A stretch of 64,000 bases of DNA, taken from positions 103,085-167,084 of the forward strand of contig CACJJV010000001.1 in assembly GCA_902593845.1 (NCBI GenBank), given 5' to 3'. The notes under the pieces are model-generated. The model worked only from the letters and a program-made list of their open reading frames with translations. It had not been told where the DNA came from and ran no database searches. This DNA comes from an uncultured Pelagibacteraceae bacterium (GTDB taxonomy: Bacteria; Pseudomonadota; Alphaproteobacteria; Pelagibacterales; Pelagibacteraceae). A program made the position numbers and the translations under genes. Position 1 is the first letter of the stretch, and the number at the start of each line of letters is the position of its first letter. Below, one piece after another: positions 45,373-55,413 of the stretch.

Positions 45373-47607
45373 TTAATATAAGTTTTGTCTCGATCTAACA
45401 GCTCTTAACTCTAATAAATTTTCGTGTCCTACGCCATCTTTATCAATTCTACTAATAACAGATTTAATATTCCACCCATTATCAAAAAACCAATCAAATC
45501 CGGTTTCAAAAATAATCATTGAGCTAAAGTTTTTGTCAATTGTAGTGTTATATTTGGTGGTATTTCCAACATAGTTAGCTTGTATATCTGACCCATCTGT
45601 AAGATCCTTACTAAAATCTAACTTTAAATAAGGAATAAATAATGATTCGGTAAGATATATTTCTTTCTCAATGGCAGATCCTAAAGAAATTGATGATGTT
45701 TCAAGTTCTCTTTTACCAAATTTTAACTTTGAACTACTGCTACCTGTCTCAGAATATCCATCAAAATTTACAAAACCAAAATCAAATTTGGAATAATTGT
45801 GAAATTTATAATCTTTATGGACATTCTTGAAATTATATTTAACCGAACCAAAAACTTGTTTTGCCTTGAATTTACCTTTTACAACATTAGAAGGGTTTGA
45901 GATGTCAATAATACGTGTTGTAGCGTAAGTAGTTTTTCCAAATCCTAAAAAAGAATCAATATAATTTTTTTCAGATCCTTGCCAGGTATTATATACAGAA
46001 AAATTATTAGATCTTGCTAAAAATCCAGTACTATCTTTAGTACCTATATCAGATTGATCATCTTCGTGCCTCAAAGCAAGTCCAAATAAAGAACCCTTAT
46101 CATAATTAACATCTGCACCTACTATAAAACTCTCAGTTCTATTTATTATTCCTAAATCACCAACTGAGCTAAGATTAAGTCTACCCTTATTAATTGAGCC
46201 AGCTGTCCAAAATGCCCAATCCTTGGGTGTCATATTATAATTTTCTTTTAAATATTTTGTTAATGGAAGTTCACTAATTAAATCATTAACATTTTTTGCG
46301 GATAAATTTTTATATTCATCAATGTAATGATCAAATAATTCAGTTGGTATTTGTTTATTGTAATTATTTTGATCATTGGCAAGAGTCAATCTCATATCTT
46401 TAATTCGAGTTGATTTATTAATTCCAACTCTTCTAAACTGTTCCATTCTACGCATGACTTGATTGGTGGTATTAAACATAAATCTTTTAGCATATTCTGT
46501 TTGTGCGTTTATCATTCCACTTACTTGTTTATCATTGAATGCAGTGTAAGTACTGCCACTAGCTTCTGTTGAATTAATTTTTAATGTTGTTTGACCGCTT
46601 ACTGTTGCACTTTCACCAGCTGTTCCACCATACTCAATTACATATGCTGTAGTTGTATCTTCTGTGCAATGTAAATCATTCCACTGACCTTTTACGGCAG
46701 CTGGAGAACCATACATATGAGCACAATTTTCTTCTCCGTCTTCATCACTATGATGGTCGTTAGGTTCACCACTTTTCCAATTCACATATTCATATCCTGA
46801 TGCTACCGTGCAATCTGGATGAGCAGGATCAGCTTTGGGTTCAATTTTTTCCTGGCAGTGAAAAGTTTTTCCATTATCAGGTCCTGAAACCCACTCCCAA
46901 GTACCCTCACCAGCTAGTCCATCTGTGGGATCAGATCCTGCACCACCACTAGTTATTGCTGGATGGGTATTAGATGTATGTGTTGCATCATCAGATGCAC
47001 CAATCCAAGTAGCGGTACTAATTTTATTTTTAATAAAATTATTTTCAGCTGCACTTGTAATTGTTACAAGATAACCTGTTAGACCTAGGTAAGTTGAGGC
47101 TTCTGCGGCAGTTTTTGCATCTTCCCAATTAATCGTTCCAGTTACAAGTTGATAATAATGACCATTGCCTGAAAAATAATTTGTACCAGCTGGAGTTACA
47201 GCAACAGTAATAGTAGGAGATCCAGCAACACCATCGCCTTTAAATGATAATGTTGCAAGTGCATTATTAATATCATCTTGGGTACCTCTAAAACCCACTT
47301 CTGTAAGAGAATTACCTGTACACTTAGAAGGTGCACTTGAATTATCACTTGAATAATCACAATAGCCTGCCGCCTGCATTAAATTAGTAACAGACGTTAC
47401 CTTTATATTTCCATCCGATGCTACTGCTGAAACGAGAAGGGTTCCTGTGTAACCACTAATACTAGGTGTTGTTCCTGAACTTGATAATAAAACAAAATCT
47501 GTTGTGTCAGTCGTTAAAGTTGTGGGCATTGTGAGTGTGCCTGAATAAGCTTTATTACTGTTAAAGAAAAATAATAAAATCATCAAACTTAGAACAGTAA
47601 CTCTCAT
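45373..47607 (-). CDS. Lectin-type autotransporter surface protein
   Basis: A 744-residue exported protein. The signal peptide is MRVTVLSLMILLFFFNSNKA. Residues 24-145 look like an adhesin repeat (FRGTQDDINNALATLSFKG is the cadherin-like/VCBS wording). Residues 148-328 form a C-type lectin-like domain with the sugar/Ca motif EPN (281-283), WND (309-311) and paired cysteines C251, C266, C295 and C314. A helical linker follows, then about 280 residues of alternating strands from WAFWTAGSINKGRLN to a C-terminal aromatic, fitting an autotransporter beta-barrel. It should display a sugar-binding passenger outside the cell. It lies 42 bases after pnp on the same strand. Confidence 0.8.
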   Translation of the reverse strand: MRVTVLSLMILLFFFNSNKAYSGTLTMPTTLTTDTTDFVLLSSSGTTPSISGYTGTLLVSAVASDGNIKVTSVTNLMQAAGYCDYSSDNSSAPSKCTGNSLTEVGFRGTQDDINNALATLSFKGDGVAGSPTITVAVTPAGTNYFSGNGHYYQLVTGTINWEDAKTAAEASTYLGLTGYLVTITSAAENNFIKNKISTATWIGASDDATHTSNTHPAITSGGAGSDPTDGLAGEGTWEWVSGPDNGKTFHCQEKIEPKADPAHPDCTVASGYEYVNWKSGEPNDHHSDEDGEENCAHMYGSPAAVKGQWNDLHCTEDTTTAYVIEYGGTAGESATVSGQTTLKINSTEASGSTYTAFNDKQVSGMINAQTEYAKRFMFNTTNQVMRRMEQFRRVGINKSTRIKDMRLTLANDQNNYNKQIPTELFDHYIDEYKNLSAKNVNDLISELPLTKYLKENYNMTPKDWAFWTAGSINKGRLNLSSVGDLGIINRTESFIVGADVNYDKGSLFGLALRHEDDQSDIGTKDSTGFLARSNNFSVYNTWQGSEKNYIDSFLGFGKTTYATTRIIDISNPSNVVKGKFKAKQVFGSVKYNFKNVHKDYKFHNYSKFDFGFVNFDGYSETGSSSSKLKFGKRELETSSISLGSAIEKEIYLTESLFIPYLKLDFSKDLTDGSDIQANYVGNTTKYNTTIDKNFSSMIIFETGFDWFFDNGWNIKSVISRIDKDGVGHENLLELRAVRSRQNLY

Positions 47608-47649
47608 AAAATAATTTTAATTATTCTATTTATTATTAGATTTTACATA

Positions 47650-49722
47650 TTAAACTAAAGCTTGTTTGATCGATAGTTTTACCTTTCCTCTATCAAATCC
47701 AATCACTTTTACTTTTACCTCATCACCTTCTTTGACAACATCGGTAACTTTAGCAACTCTTTTATCCGCAAGTTCAGAAATATGAACAAGTCCATCTTGT
47801 TTGCCTAAAAAGTTTACAAATGCTCCAAATTCCATAATTTTCATTACTTTACCTGAATAAATTTTATTCAATTCAGCTTTTGCAGTAATATCTTTAATCA
47901 TTTGCATAGCAATATTTCTAGCTTCTTCATCTGGTGCAGCAACTGTAACTACGCCCTCATCATTAACATCAACTTTCGCACCTGATTTTTCTACAATCTC
48001 TCTTATTGTAGCTCCACCTTTTCCAATTACGGCAGCAATATCTTTTTTATCAACATTAATTTTTTCCATTTTTGGAGTGTGTTTTCCAACATCTGATCTT
48101 GAAGCTGATAGTGCTTTATTCATTTCACCTAAAATATGAATTCTTCCATCTTTAGCTTGGCTTAATGCCTGTTCCATAATTTCAAACGTAATACCAGTGA
48201 TTTTAATATCCATTTGAAGTGAAGTAATTCCATTTTTAGTTCCAGCTACTTTAAAATCCATATCCCCAAGATGATCTTCATCTCCTAAAATATCTGATAA
48301 GACACTAAAATCATCCCCTTCTTTAATCAATCCCATCGCAATACCTGCAACAGGTTCTTTGATAGGCACTCCCGCATCCATAAGTGCAAGTGATGTTCCA
48401 CAAACAGTAGCCATTGATGATGAGCCATTAGATTCTGTAATTTCTGAAACAACTCTAAATGTATAAGGAAATGACTCACTTGATGGTAATGAAGAGTGGA
48501 TAGCTCTCCAAGCTAATTTACCATGTCCTATTTCTCTTCTACCAGTTCCTATTCTACCTGTTTCACCAACTGAGAACGGTGGAAAATTATAGTGAAGCAT
48601 AAACCTTTCTCTTTGTAATCCATCTAAGCTTTCGATTCTTTGTTCATCATCTGAAGTTCCTAAAGTTGCAGTTACAATTGCTTGTGTTTCTCCCCTAGTG
48701 AATAAAGCCGAGCCATGAGTTCTTGGTAAAATTCCTACCTCACAAGAAATAGGTCTAACATCAGATAATCCTCTACCATCAATTCTATTTTTATTTTTAA
48801 GAATGTCAGTCCTTACAATTTTTTTTTCAAGATTTTTTAGTTCAGAGTTAACATCAAGATCAGTATAATTTTCATTCTCCTCATAAAGTTTTTTTGCTTT
48901 ATCAGTGATCTCTGAAATTTGGTTTGATCTATCTTGTTTATCTCTTGTCGCAAAAGCTTTTTTAAGATCTTCAGTAAATGTTTCTTCAAGTTTTTTCTTC
49001 ACTTCCGAAAGATCTTTCTTTTCAACAGTCCATTCAGGTTTTCTACATTCTTTTGCAAGTTCCTCAATCATTTCAATCACAGGAACAAAGCCTTCATGAC
49101 CAAATTTAACTGCATTTAACATTTCTTCCTCTGTTAAACCACTTGCCTCGGATTCAACCATTAGCACAGCATCTTTTGTACCTGCTACGACTAAATCTAA
49201 TTTTGATTTTTCCAAGTCTGTTTTTGATGGGTTCAAAACATACTTGCCATCAATATATCCAACTCTAGAAGCTCCTACTGGCCCCATAAATGGCATGCCT
49301 GAAATTGCTAATGCTGCTGAAGACGCTGTAATAGATAAAATATCAGCTTCATTTTCTTTATCATAAGAAATTACAGTTGGTAACAACTGAACTTCATTTT
49401 TAAATTCATCTGGGAATAATGGTCTGATAGGTCTGTCAATTAATCTTGAAATTAATGTTTCACTTTCAGTTGGCCTTGCTTCTCTTTTAAAATATCCACC
49501 TGGAATTTTTCCAGCTGCATAATACTTTTCTTGATAGTTCACAGATAATGGAAAATAATCCATATCTGGATTTACTTTTTTTGCTCCCACCACTGTTGCT
49601 AAAACAACTGTCTCTCCACATGTTGCTACAATTGCTCCATCTGCTTGTCTTGCTACTTTACCTGTTTCTAAACTTATTTTCTTACCTGCTACTTCAATTT
49701 CCTTCTTATATACTTTAAACAT
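47650..49722 (-). CDS. pnp: Polyribonucleotide nucleotidyltransferase (PNPase)
   Basis: A 690-residue 3'-5' phosphorolytic exoribonuclease. Two RNase PH cores are visible (N-terminal [19 protein letters not shown] and the second with [17 protein letters not shown] and [19 protein letters not shown], which holds the catalytic aspartates). A KH domain near 555-615 ([18 protein letters not shown]) and an S1 domain at the end ([17 protein letters not shown]) complete it. Length is normal. It follows rpsO, the conserved rpsO-pnp pair. The leader is unusually purine-rich. Confidence 0.97.
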   Translation of the reverse strand: MFKVYKKEIEVAGKKISLETGKVARQADGAIVATCGETVVLATVVGAKKVNPDMDYFPLSVNYQEKYYAAGKIPGGYFKREARPTESETLISRLIDRPIRPLFPDEFKNEVQLLPTVISYDKENEADILSITASSAALAISGMPFMGPVGASRVGYIDGKYVLNPSKTDLEKSKLDLVVAGTKDAVLMVESEASGLTEEEMLNAVKFGHEGFVPVIEMIEELAKECRKPEWTVEKKDLSEVKKKLEETFTEDLKKAFATRDKQDRSNQISEITDKAKKLYEENENYTDLDVNSELKNLEKKIVRTDILKNKNRIDGRGLSDVRPISCEVGILPRTHGSALFTRGETQAIVTATLGTSDDEQRIESLDGLQRERFMLHYNFPPFSVGETGRIGTGRREIGHGKLAWRAIHSSLPSSESFPYTFRVVSEITESNGSSSMATVCGTSLALMDAGVPIKEPVAGIAMGLIKEGDDFSVLSDILGDEDHLGDMDFKVAGTKNGITSLQMDIKITGITFEIMEQALSQAKDGRIHILGEMNKALSASRSDVGKHTPKMEKINVDKKDIAAVIGKGGATIREIVEKSGAKVDVNDEGVVTVAAPDEEARNIAMQMIKDITAKAELNKIYSGKVMKIMEFGAFVNFLGKQDGLVHISELADKRVAKVTDVVKEGDEVKVKVIGFDRGKVKLSIKQALV

Positions 49723-49779
49723 TTCATTTCCATTTCGTTTCGTTCTTTTCGTTCCATTCCGTTCTATCTATCTTATCTT
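49723..49779 (-). promoter_or_regulatory. pnp: Purine-rich repetitive leader of pnp
   Basis: On the pnp strand the gap after rpsO is nearly all purine, with repeated GGAA, CGAA and GATA units (for example GAACGAAACGAAATGGAAA). The G in GGAAATGAA just before the ATG may act as ribosome binding site. The RNase III hairpin known from the E. coli rpsO-pnp gap is not seen. Confidence 0.4.
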
Positions 49780-50028
49780 CTATTTTCTCAAATTCAGTTT
49801 CGACAGTACATTTTTGTAAGAGTCCAATTTATTATTTTTTAAATACTCTAACAATTTTTTTCTTCTATTGACGGCTCTCAACAATCCAACAGATGAATGT
49901 TTATCTTTTTTGAATTGTTTAATGTGTTTAGAGAGCGCTTCAATTTTTTCAGTTAGCAAAGCAATTTGAACTTCTGATGAACCAGTGTCCTTATCATGCA
50001 TTGCTAATTCTTGTGCTTTTTTACTCAT
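49780..50028 (-). CDS. rpsO: 30S ribosomal protein S15
   Basis: An 82-residue 16S rRNA-binding protein. DTGSSEVQIALLTEKIEALSKH and the later SSVGLLRAVNRRKKLLEYLK are the S15 signature. It is a few residues shorter than the usual 88-89 because the N-terminus is trimmed. It lies between rbfA and pnp; truB, often between rbfA and rpsO, is not here. The gap to rbfA is 12 bases. Confidence 0.95.
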   Translation of the reverse strand: MSKKAQELAMHDKDTGSSEVQIALLTEKIEALSKHIKQFKKDKHSSVGLLRAVNRRKKLLEYLKNNKLDSYKNVLSKLNLRK

Positions 50029-50040
50029 TCTTTATTTTTC

Positions 50041-50409
50041 CTATTTATTTGTTTGTTTTATTAAATTTTCTATTTTTTCTGCATACTCAAAAGACTCATC
50101 TTTTCTAAAAAGTAATTTCGGTAAAAATTTCATGGCCACTTTTTGTGATAAAATTTTTCTAATTAAAAATGAGTATTCTTTTAAAATATTTACTGCTTCT
50201 TCTGCATCTTTTCCTCCTAGTGGAAGAACATAAGCTTTAGCAATTTTTAAATCTGGACTCATTCTTACCTCAGTTACAGTAATAGTATTTGTTTCTAAAT
50301 TCGGCACCTTAGCCTCATTTCTTATAAAAATCATGCTTAAAGACTGCTTAATCATTTCTCCAACTCTAAGCTGTCTTTGAGATACTGGTTTTCCTATTCG
50401 ATCTGCCAT
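50041..50409 (-). CDS. rbfA: Ribosome-binding factor A
   Basis: A 122-residue KH-like 30S maturation factor. RQLRVGEMIKQSLSMIF at the N-terminus, ITVTEVRMSPDLKIAKAYV in the centre and RKILSQKVAMKFLPKLLFRKDESF at the end are family typical. The start overlaps the infB stop (TAATG), the conserved infB-rbfA order. Confidence 0.93.
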   Translation of the reverse strand: MADRIGKPVSQRQLRVGEMIKQSLSMIFIRNEAKVPNLETNTITVTEVRMSPDLKIAKAYVLPLGGKDAEEAVNILKEYSFLIRKILSQKVAMKFLPKLLFRKDESFEYAEKIENLIKQTNK

Positions 50410-52580
50410 TAAATTGACCTTTCTGTAGAAGTAACACTAAAAGCCTCAATTGTATCATTTTTTTGGAAATCCATATAATCTTTGACTGTAATACCACACT
50501 CTTGACCACCACTAACCTGTTTAACTTGATTTTTCTCTCTAAATATCGAGGAAACTTTTCCCGTATAAATAATAGCACCATCTCTGATAATTCTTACATC
50601 TGATGAGCTATTAATTTCTCCATCTGTCACTTTTGATCCTGCAACTTTGCCAGCTCCTGAAACTTTAAAAATTTCCAAAATTTGTGCTGTACCAGTAATT
50701 TTTTCTTGAAGATCTGGTGATAATAATCCTGACATCTTTTTTTTAATGAAATCTAAGACTTCATAAATTATGTTATAAGAAGATATTTTTATCTTTTCAT
50801 TTTCTGCAAGTTTTTTTGCTTCTTTGCTCGGCTTAACATTAAATGCAATAAGAACAGCGTTTGATGCTTTTGCTAAGGTGACATCTGTCTCCGTTACCAT
50901 ACCTATATCAGCTAAAATTATTTTTGGCTTTACTTCATCATGTTTAATTTGACTTATAGCGTTTTTAATTGCTTCTGAGGATCCATGCACATCTGATTTG
51001 ATTATTAAATTAAGTTCTTTCGATAAATTATTTGAGAAGGCAGACTCTTGCGTGGCAAAAGATAAAGGATTTTTTCCTTCTTTATTTTCTTGGGCTCTAT
51101 TTTCACTGAGTGTTTTAGCCTCTTTTTCAGTTTCTAAAACAATAAAATCATCTCCAGCTTTTGATGCACCATTAATTCCTAAAACTTCCACTGGTGTTGA
51201 GGGTGAGGCTTCATCAATATTTTGACCCCTATCATTGATAATTGCTCTAACTTTACCCCATTTCAACCCACTTACAAAAAAATCACCTTTCTTAAGCATA
51301 CCAGTTGTTACAATTATATTTGCAACTGGTCCTCTACCTATGTCTATTTTTGACTCTAAAACAATGCCAGTTGCTTTAGACTGAAAATCAGTTTTAAGAT
51401 CTAATATTTCAGCTTGAAGAATTATTGACTCAACTAATTTATCTAAATTTTTTTTTGTCTTAGTTGATATTTCAACCATTAAAGTATCTCCAGAAAGATC
51501 TTCAGCAATTAATTCGTGCTCCAATAATTGATTTTTTATTTTTTGCGGATCAGCTTCTGGTAAATCGCATTTATTAATTGCAACTACTATTGGAACATTA
51601 GCTGCTTTAGCATGCTTAATAGACTCTACAGTTTGGGGTTTTACTCCATCATCTGCAGCAACAACTAATACAACTAGGTCGGTTAATTTTGACCCTCTTG
51701 CCCTCATTTCGGTGAAGGCAGCGTGACCTGGTGTATCTATAAATGTTAATTTGTTTCCTTGGCTTTCTATTTGATAAGCTCCTATATGTTGTGTGATTCC
51801 GCCAAATTCACCAGAAACAACATTTGCGCTTCTTAAAACATCTAAAACTGAAGTTTTACCGTGATCAACGTGACCCATCACAGTTACAATTGGCGGTCTA
51901 TTTTTTAAATTTTCTGCTCTTGACGCTTTGATTTTTTGTATAATTTCCTCTGCTTTTTCCTCTCTTATTGGATTATGTCCAAATTCTTTTACTAAATATT
52001 CAGCTGTGTCTGCTGCAAGTGTTTGGTTAATCGTTACTGTAACACCCATTCCAAATAAATGCTTTATTACATTGCTTGATTGCTCTGCCATTCTATTTGC
52101 TAGTTCTCTTACTGTAATTGCTTCAGGTATATTAACATCTCTTTTAACAGGTTTGAGAGTATCTTTACTTTGGTCTTTAATTTGATTTTTATTCTCTTTT
52201 TCTCTTGCTCTCTTAACAGAGGCCAAACTTCTTTCTCTTGCCTCAATCTCATCACTTAATGCTCTAGAAACTGTTAGCTTAACTTCTCTTTTTTTTGTGC
52301 CTGATTTAAGCTTCTTATCTTTAATGCTTGCATCATCTTTAAGTCTTTTGGTAGCCCTTTGTTCTGCAAGTTTTCTTTTTTCAAAATCGTTTGGATTAAC
52401 TTGAGCTTTTGTTGAAAACTTTGTTTTGTTAGGCCTAAATGAACTTCCTTTTTTTGTGAATTTATTATGTGATTTCTCAATTACTACAGAATGTTTTCCC
52501 TGAGATTTTGTTGTTTCAAAATTCTTAAAAGATTTTTTTAGCTTTCCAGAAATTGTTAATTTTAATTTTTTGTTTTCCAT
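50409..52580 (-). CDS. infB: Translation initiation factor IF-2
   Basis: A 723-residue GTPase that brings fMet-tRNA to the 30S subunit and promotes subunit joining. The N-terminal 150 residues are Lys-rich and shorter than in E. coli (890 total). The IF2-N module is near 152-205 ([20 protein letters not shown]). The G domain has GHVDHGKT at 236-243, [12 protein letters not shown] and NKCD. Domains II-IV follow to the C-terminal tRNA-binding part. It lies between nusA (10-base gap) and rbfA. Confidence 0.97.
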   Translation of the reverse strand: MENKKLKLTISGKLKKSFKNFETTKSQGKHSVVIEKSHNKFTKKGSSFRPNKTKFSTKAQVNPNDFEKRKLAEQRATKRLKDDASIKDKKLKSGTKKREVKLTVSRALSDEIEARERSLASVKRAREKENKNQIKDQSKDTLKPVKRDVNIPEAITVRELANRMAEQSSNVIKHLFGMGVTVTINQTLAADTAEYLVKEFGHNPIREEKAEEIIQKIKASRAENLKNRPPIVTVMGHVDHGKTSVLDVLRSANVVSGEFGGITQHIGAYQIESQGNKLTFIDTPGHAAFTEMRARGSKLTDLVVLVVAADDGVKPQTVESIKHAKAANVPIVVAINKCDLPEADPQKIKNQLLEHELIAEDLSGDTLMVEISTKTKKNLDKLVESIILQAEILDLKTDFQSKATGIVLESKIDIGRGPVANIIVTTGMLKKGDFFVSGLKWGKVRAIINDRGQNIDEASPSTPVEVLGINGASKAGDDFIVLETEKEAKTLSENRAQENKEGKNPLSFATQESAFSNNLSKELNLIIKSDVHGSSEAIKNAISQIKHDEVKPKIILADIGMVTETDVTLAKASNAVLIAFNVKPSKEAKKLAENEKIKISSYNIIYEVLDFIKKKMSGLLSPDLQEKITGTAQILEIFKVSGAGKVAGSKVTDGEINSSSDVRIIRDGAIIYTGKVSSIFREKNQVKQVSGGQECGITVKDYMDFQKNDTIEAFSVTSTERSI

Positions 52581-52590
52581 AAGTCATCAC

Positions 52591-54144
52591 TCAATCTTTA
52601 TAGGCTATTTCTCTAGCTGACATAATTAGATTATCCGCTTCTTCTTTTGATAACGCAAAATCTTCTAGATAGCCCTCTATTTTCACTTTTGAACCTCTGA
52701 CAATATCATATCCACCAGTAAGTTCATCAGACGCTAGATCGGCAAAATTCTCCAGAGTCAATATTTTTTTCTCACCCAATGTTACTAACATTCCTGGAGT
52801 CATGCCTTTTAAATTTATTAAAGATTCCTCAAGGCCAAGCTCCTTTATTCTTTTGGAAATATCTTCTTGATCTCGCTCATGAAATTCTTTTGCTCTTTCA
52901 ATTAATGCTTTAGCCGTATCCTCTTCAATGCCCTCGATCTTGAGTAAATTTTCAGCTGAACTATCTTTAATATCATCAATTGTTGAAAAGCCTTCAGCTA
53001 CAAGTAATTGACCTAAAGTTTCATCCAATTCAAGATTTTTAACAAAATTTTCAGTTTTTTCCTTAAACTCAATCTGTCTTTTCTCTGAATCCTCTTGATC
53101 AGTCATTATATTAATCTCGAAATTTAAAAGTTTTGTTGCCAATCGAACATTTTGACCTCTTCTTCCAATAGCTTTACTTAAATTTTCGTCAGTTAATATA
53201 ACATCTAGTTTTTTTCTCTCTGTATCAACATTAACTCTGAGTACATCAGCTGGAGAAAGAGCATTCGAGACTAAAATTGCTGGGTCTTCTGACCAATTCA
53301 CAATATCAATTTTTTCACCTTGAAGTTCATTCACAACTGCTTGGACTCTTGAACCTCTCATTCCCACACACGCTCCAACAGGATCTAATGAAGTATCAAC
53401 CGCTTTTACACAGATTTTTGCTCTACTGCCAGGATCTCTTGAAGAGGATTTAATTTCTATTAGACCATCATATATTTCTGGGACCTCTTGTATAAATAAC
53501 TTTTCCATAAACTTTGGGTGTGCTCTAGACAAAAATATTTGTTGTCCACGTTGCTCTCTTCTTACATCAAAACAATATGCTTTTATTCTATCTCCAGCTT
53601 TAATGATTTCTCTTGGTATAAGCTCACTCTTTTGAATGATAGCTTCTGTTCTTCCTAGATCAACTATTACATTACCGAATTCTAATCTTTTTACTATTCC
53701 GCTTAATATACTATCTTTTTTATCTATAAATTCATTAAATTGTCTATCACGCTCAGCATCTCTAACATTTGAGCTAATCACTTGCTTAGCTATTTGAGCT
53801 GCAATACGACCAAAATCAAATGAGGGTAACGGTTGTAATATTTCATCTCCAATTGACTTACCTTTATTACTATCATTTAGATTTATTGCATCCTCAAGTT
53901 TAATTTCTGTATTAGAATTTTCTGGATTTTCTGCAATTATTAATTTTCTAAAAATTTCAATGTTACCATTATCTCTATCTATCAAAACCTTTATTTCATT
54001 CTCTTGACCAAATTTAGATTTTGCAGCTTTGGCAATCCCAATCTCCATTGAGCTAATAATAAGTTCTTTATCAATCGACTTCTCTAATGCAACAGCTTCA
54101 GCAATTCGTAACAGTTCTAGTTTATCGGCTCTTTTATTTAACAT
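52591..54144 (-). CDS. nusA: Transcription termination/antitermination factor NusA
   Basis: A 517-residue RNA-polymerase-binding factor. The order is an N-terminal polymerase-binding domain (1-130), S1 (KDSILSGIVKRLEFGNVIVD, near 147), two KH domains (with VGACVGMRGSRVQAVVNEL and LSKAIGRRGQNVRLATKL), and two C-terminal acidic repeats with helix-hairpin-helix wording (IEGIEEDTAKALIERAKEF). The C-terminal repeats match the form found in many proteobacteria. rimP, usually directly upstream, and the ylxR-type gene between nusA and infB are both missing here. Confidence 0.96.
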   Translation of the reverse strand: MLNKRADKLELLRIAEAVALEKSIDKELIISSMEIGIAKAAKSKFGQENEIKVLIDRDNGNIEIFRKLIIAENPENSNTEIKLEDAINLNDSNKGKSIGDEILQPLPSFDFGRIAAQIAKQVISSNVRDAERDRQFNEFIDKKDSILSGIVKRLEFGNVIVDLGRTEAIIQKSELIPREIIKAGDRIKAYCFDVRREQRGQQIFLSRAHPKFMEKLFIQEVPEIYDGLIEIKSSSRDPGSRAKICVKAVDTSLDPVGACVGMRGSRVQAVVNELQGEKIDIVNWSEDPAILVSNALSPADVLRVNVDTERKKLDVILTDENLSKAIGRRGQNVRLATKLLNFEINIMTDQEDSEKRQIEFKEKTENFVKNLELDETLGQLLVAEGFSTIDDIKDSSAENLLKIEGIEEDTAKALIERAKEFHERDQEDISKRIKELGLEESLINLKGMTPGMLVTLGEKKILTLENFADLASDELTGGYDIVRGSKVKIEGYLEDFALSKEEADNLIMSAREIAYKD

Positions 54145-54164
54145 ATTTTAGTTTGCTCCAAAAA

Positions 54165-54186
54165 AAAATGGGCTTAAGCCCATTTT
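54165..54186 (-). terminator. metK: Intrinsic terminator after metK
   Basis: A perfect 22-base palindrome with AAAATGGGCTT as one arm and AAGCCCATTTT as the other is followed on the minus strand by further T, giving a run of eight or more. It lies 58 bases past the metK stop and 20 bases before nusA, so it separates the metK and nusA transcripts. Confidence 0.8.
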
Positions 54187-54243
54187 GTAAAGATTAATAA
54201 TGTGAAGTGAATATAGTAAAGTTTTTTTTTAATTCAACAGAAA

Positions 54244-55413
54244 CTATCTTGAAAAAATGCCCTTTTTATCAGTTTTTTCCCAAGAAAATGAGCCATCACT
54301 TTCTGGCAATCTTCCAAAATGACCATATGCTGAGGTTTTTTCATATATAGGTTTATTAAGCCCCAACATTTCTCTAATTCCTCTCGGGCTTAAATCAAAA
54401 TTTTCCTCAATTTTTTTTACAACAAATCTATTTTTATCTAAGTCATTATCAAATAAGTTTACATAAATAGATAAAGGTTTCGATACGCCAATCGCATAGG
54501 CTAGTTGGATTAAACATTTATCTGCGATTTTCGAGCCAACAATATTTTTTGCAATATATCTTGCTGCATAAGCAGCTGATCTATCAACTTTTGTTGGATC
54601 TTTTCCAGAGAATGCACCACCACCATGAGGTGCTGCTCCACCATATGTATCAACTATAATCTTTCTGCCCGTTAAGCCACAATCACCATCGGGGCCACCA
54701 ATTACAAAATTACCAGTTGGATTCACATAAAACTCATCTTCATTAAATTCTTTAAGAAAATTTTCAGGTATAGATTTTAATAGATATGGTCTTAACAAAT
54801 CTCTGACTTGTACTTGATTTATATCAGCTGAATGTTGAGAAGAAATAACAACTGATTTTATTTTTGAGGGTTTACCTTCAATATACTCAAACGTTACTTG
54901 GCTTTTAGAGTCTGGTTCAATATTTTTAAGTTTTCCTAATTTTCTATCATCAGCCATTAATCTTAAAATCTTATGAGAATAATAAATCGGTGCTGGCATT
55001 AATTCTTCAGTTTCATCACATGCATAACCAAACATAATACCTTGATCTCCGGCTCCCTCATCTTTATTTCCACTTGAATCGACACCCATAGCGATATCAG
55101 TAGATTGGGAATGTAGGTGGCTTTCTACTTTAGTCGCTTCTTTCCAAGTGAAACCTTCTTGATCATAACCAATATCTTTTATACAGCCTCTAACTTTTTC
55201 AATTATTTCGTCTTTTTTAATTTTAGGTCCTCTTATCTCACCTGCTAAAACAACTTTGTTAGTTGTGGTTAAGGTTTCACAAGCTACTCTAGAATATGGA
55301 TCTTGAGAAATGTATGTATCAACAACCATATCTGAGATTCTATCAGATACCTTATCGGGGTGCCCCTCAGAGACAGACTCGCTAGTAAAAAGATAATTTT
55401 TTAAATTACTCAT
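54244..55413 (-). CDS. metK: S-adenosylmethionine synthetase
   Basis: A 389-residue enzyme that makes SAM from methionine and [23 protein letters not shown] near residue 9 carries the methionine/ATP loop, [12 protein letters not shown] near 116 is signature 1 and [19 protein letters not shown] near 260 is signature 2. The start overlaps the end of lnt by 8 bases, so no room exists for a SAM riboswitch of the kind known upstream of other SAR11 methionine-related genes. Confidence 0.96.
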   Translation of the reverse strand: MSNLKNYLFTSESVSEGHPDKVSDRISDMVVDTYISQDPYSRVACETLTTTNKVVLAGEIRGPKIKKDEIIEKVRGCIKDIGYDQEGFTWKEATKVESHLHSQSTDIAMGVDSSGNKDEGAGDQGIMFGYACDETEELMPAPIYYSHKILRLMADDRKLGKLKNIEPDSKSQVTFEYIEGKPSKIKSVVISSQHSADINQVQVRDLLRPYLLKSIPENFLKEFNEDEFYVNPTGNFVIGGPDGDCGLTGRKIIVDTYGGAAPHGGGAFSGKDPTKVDRSAAYAARYIAKNIVGSKIADKCLIQLAYAIGVSKPLSIYVNLFDNDLDKNRFVVKKIEENFDLSPRGIREMLGLNKPIYEKTSAYGHFGRLPESDGSFSWEKTDKKGIFSR

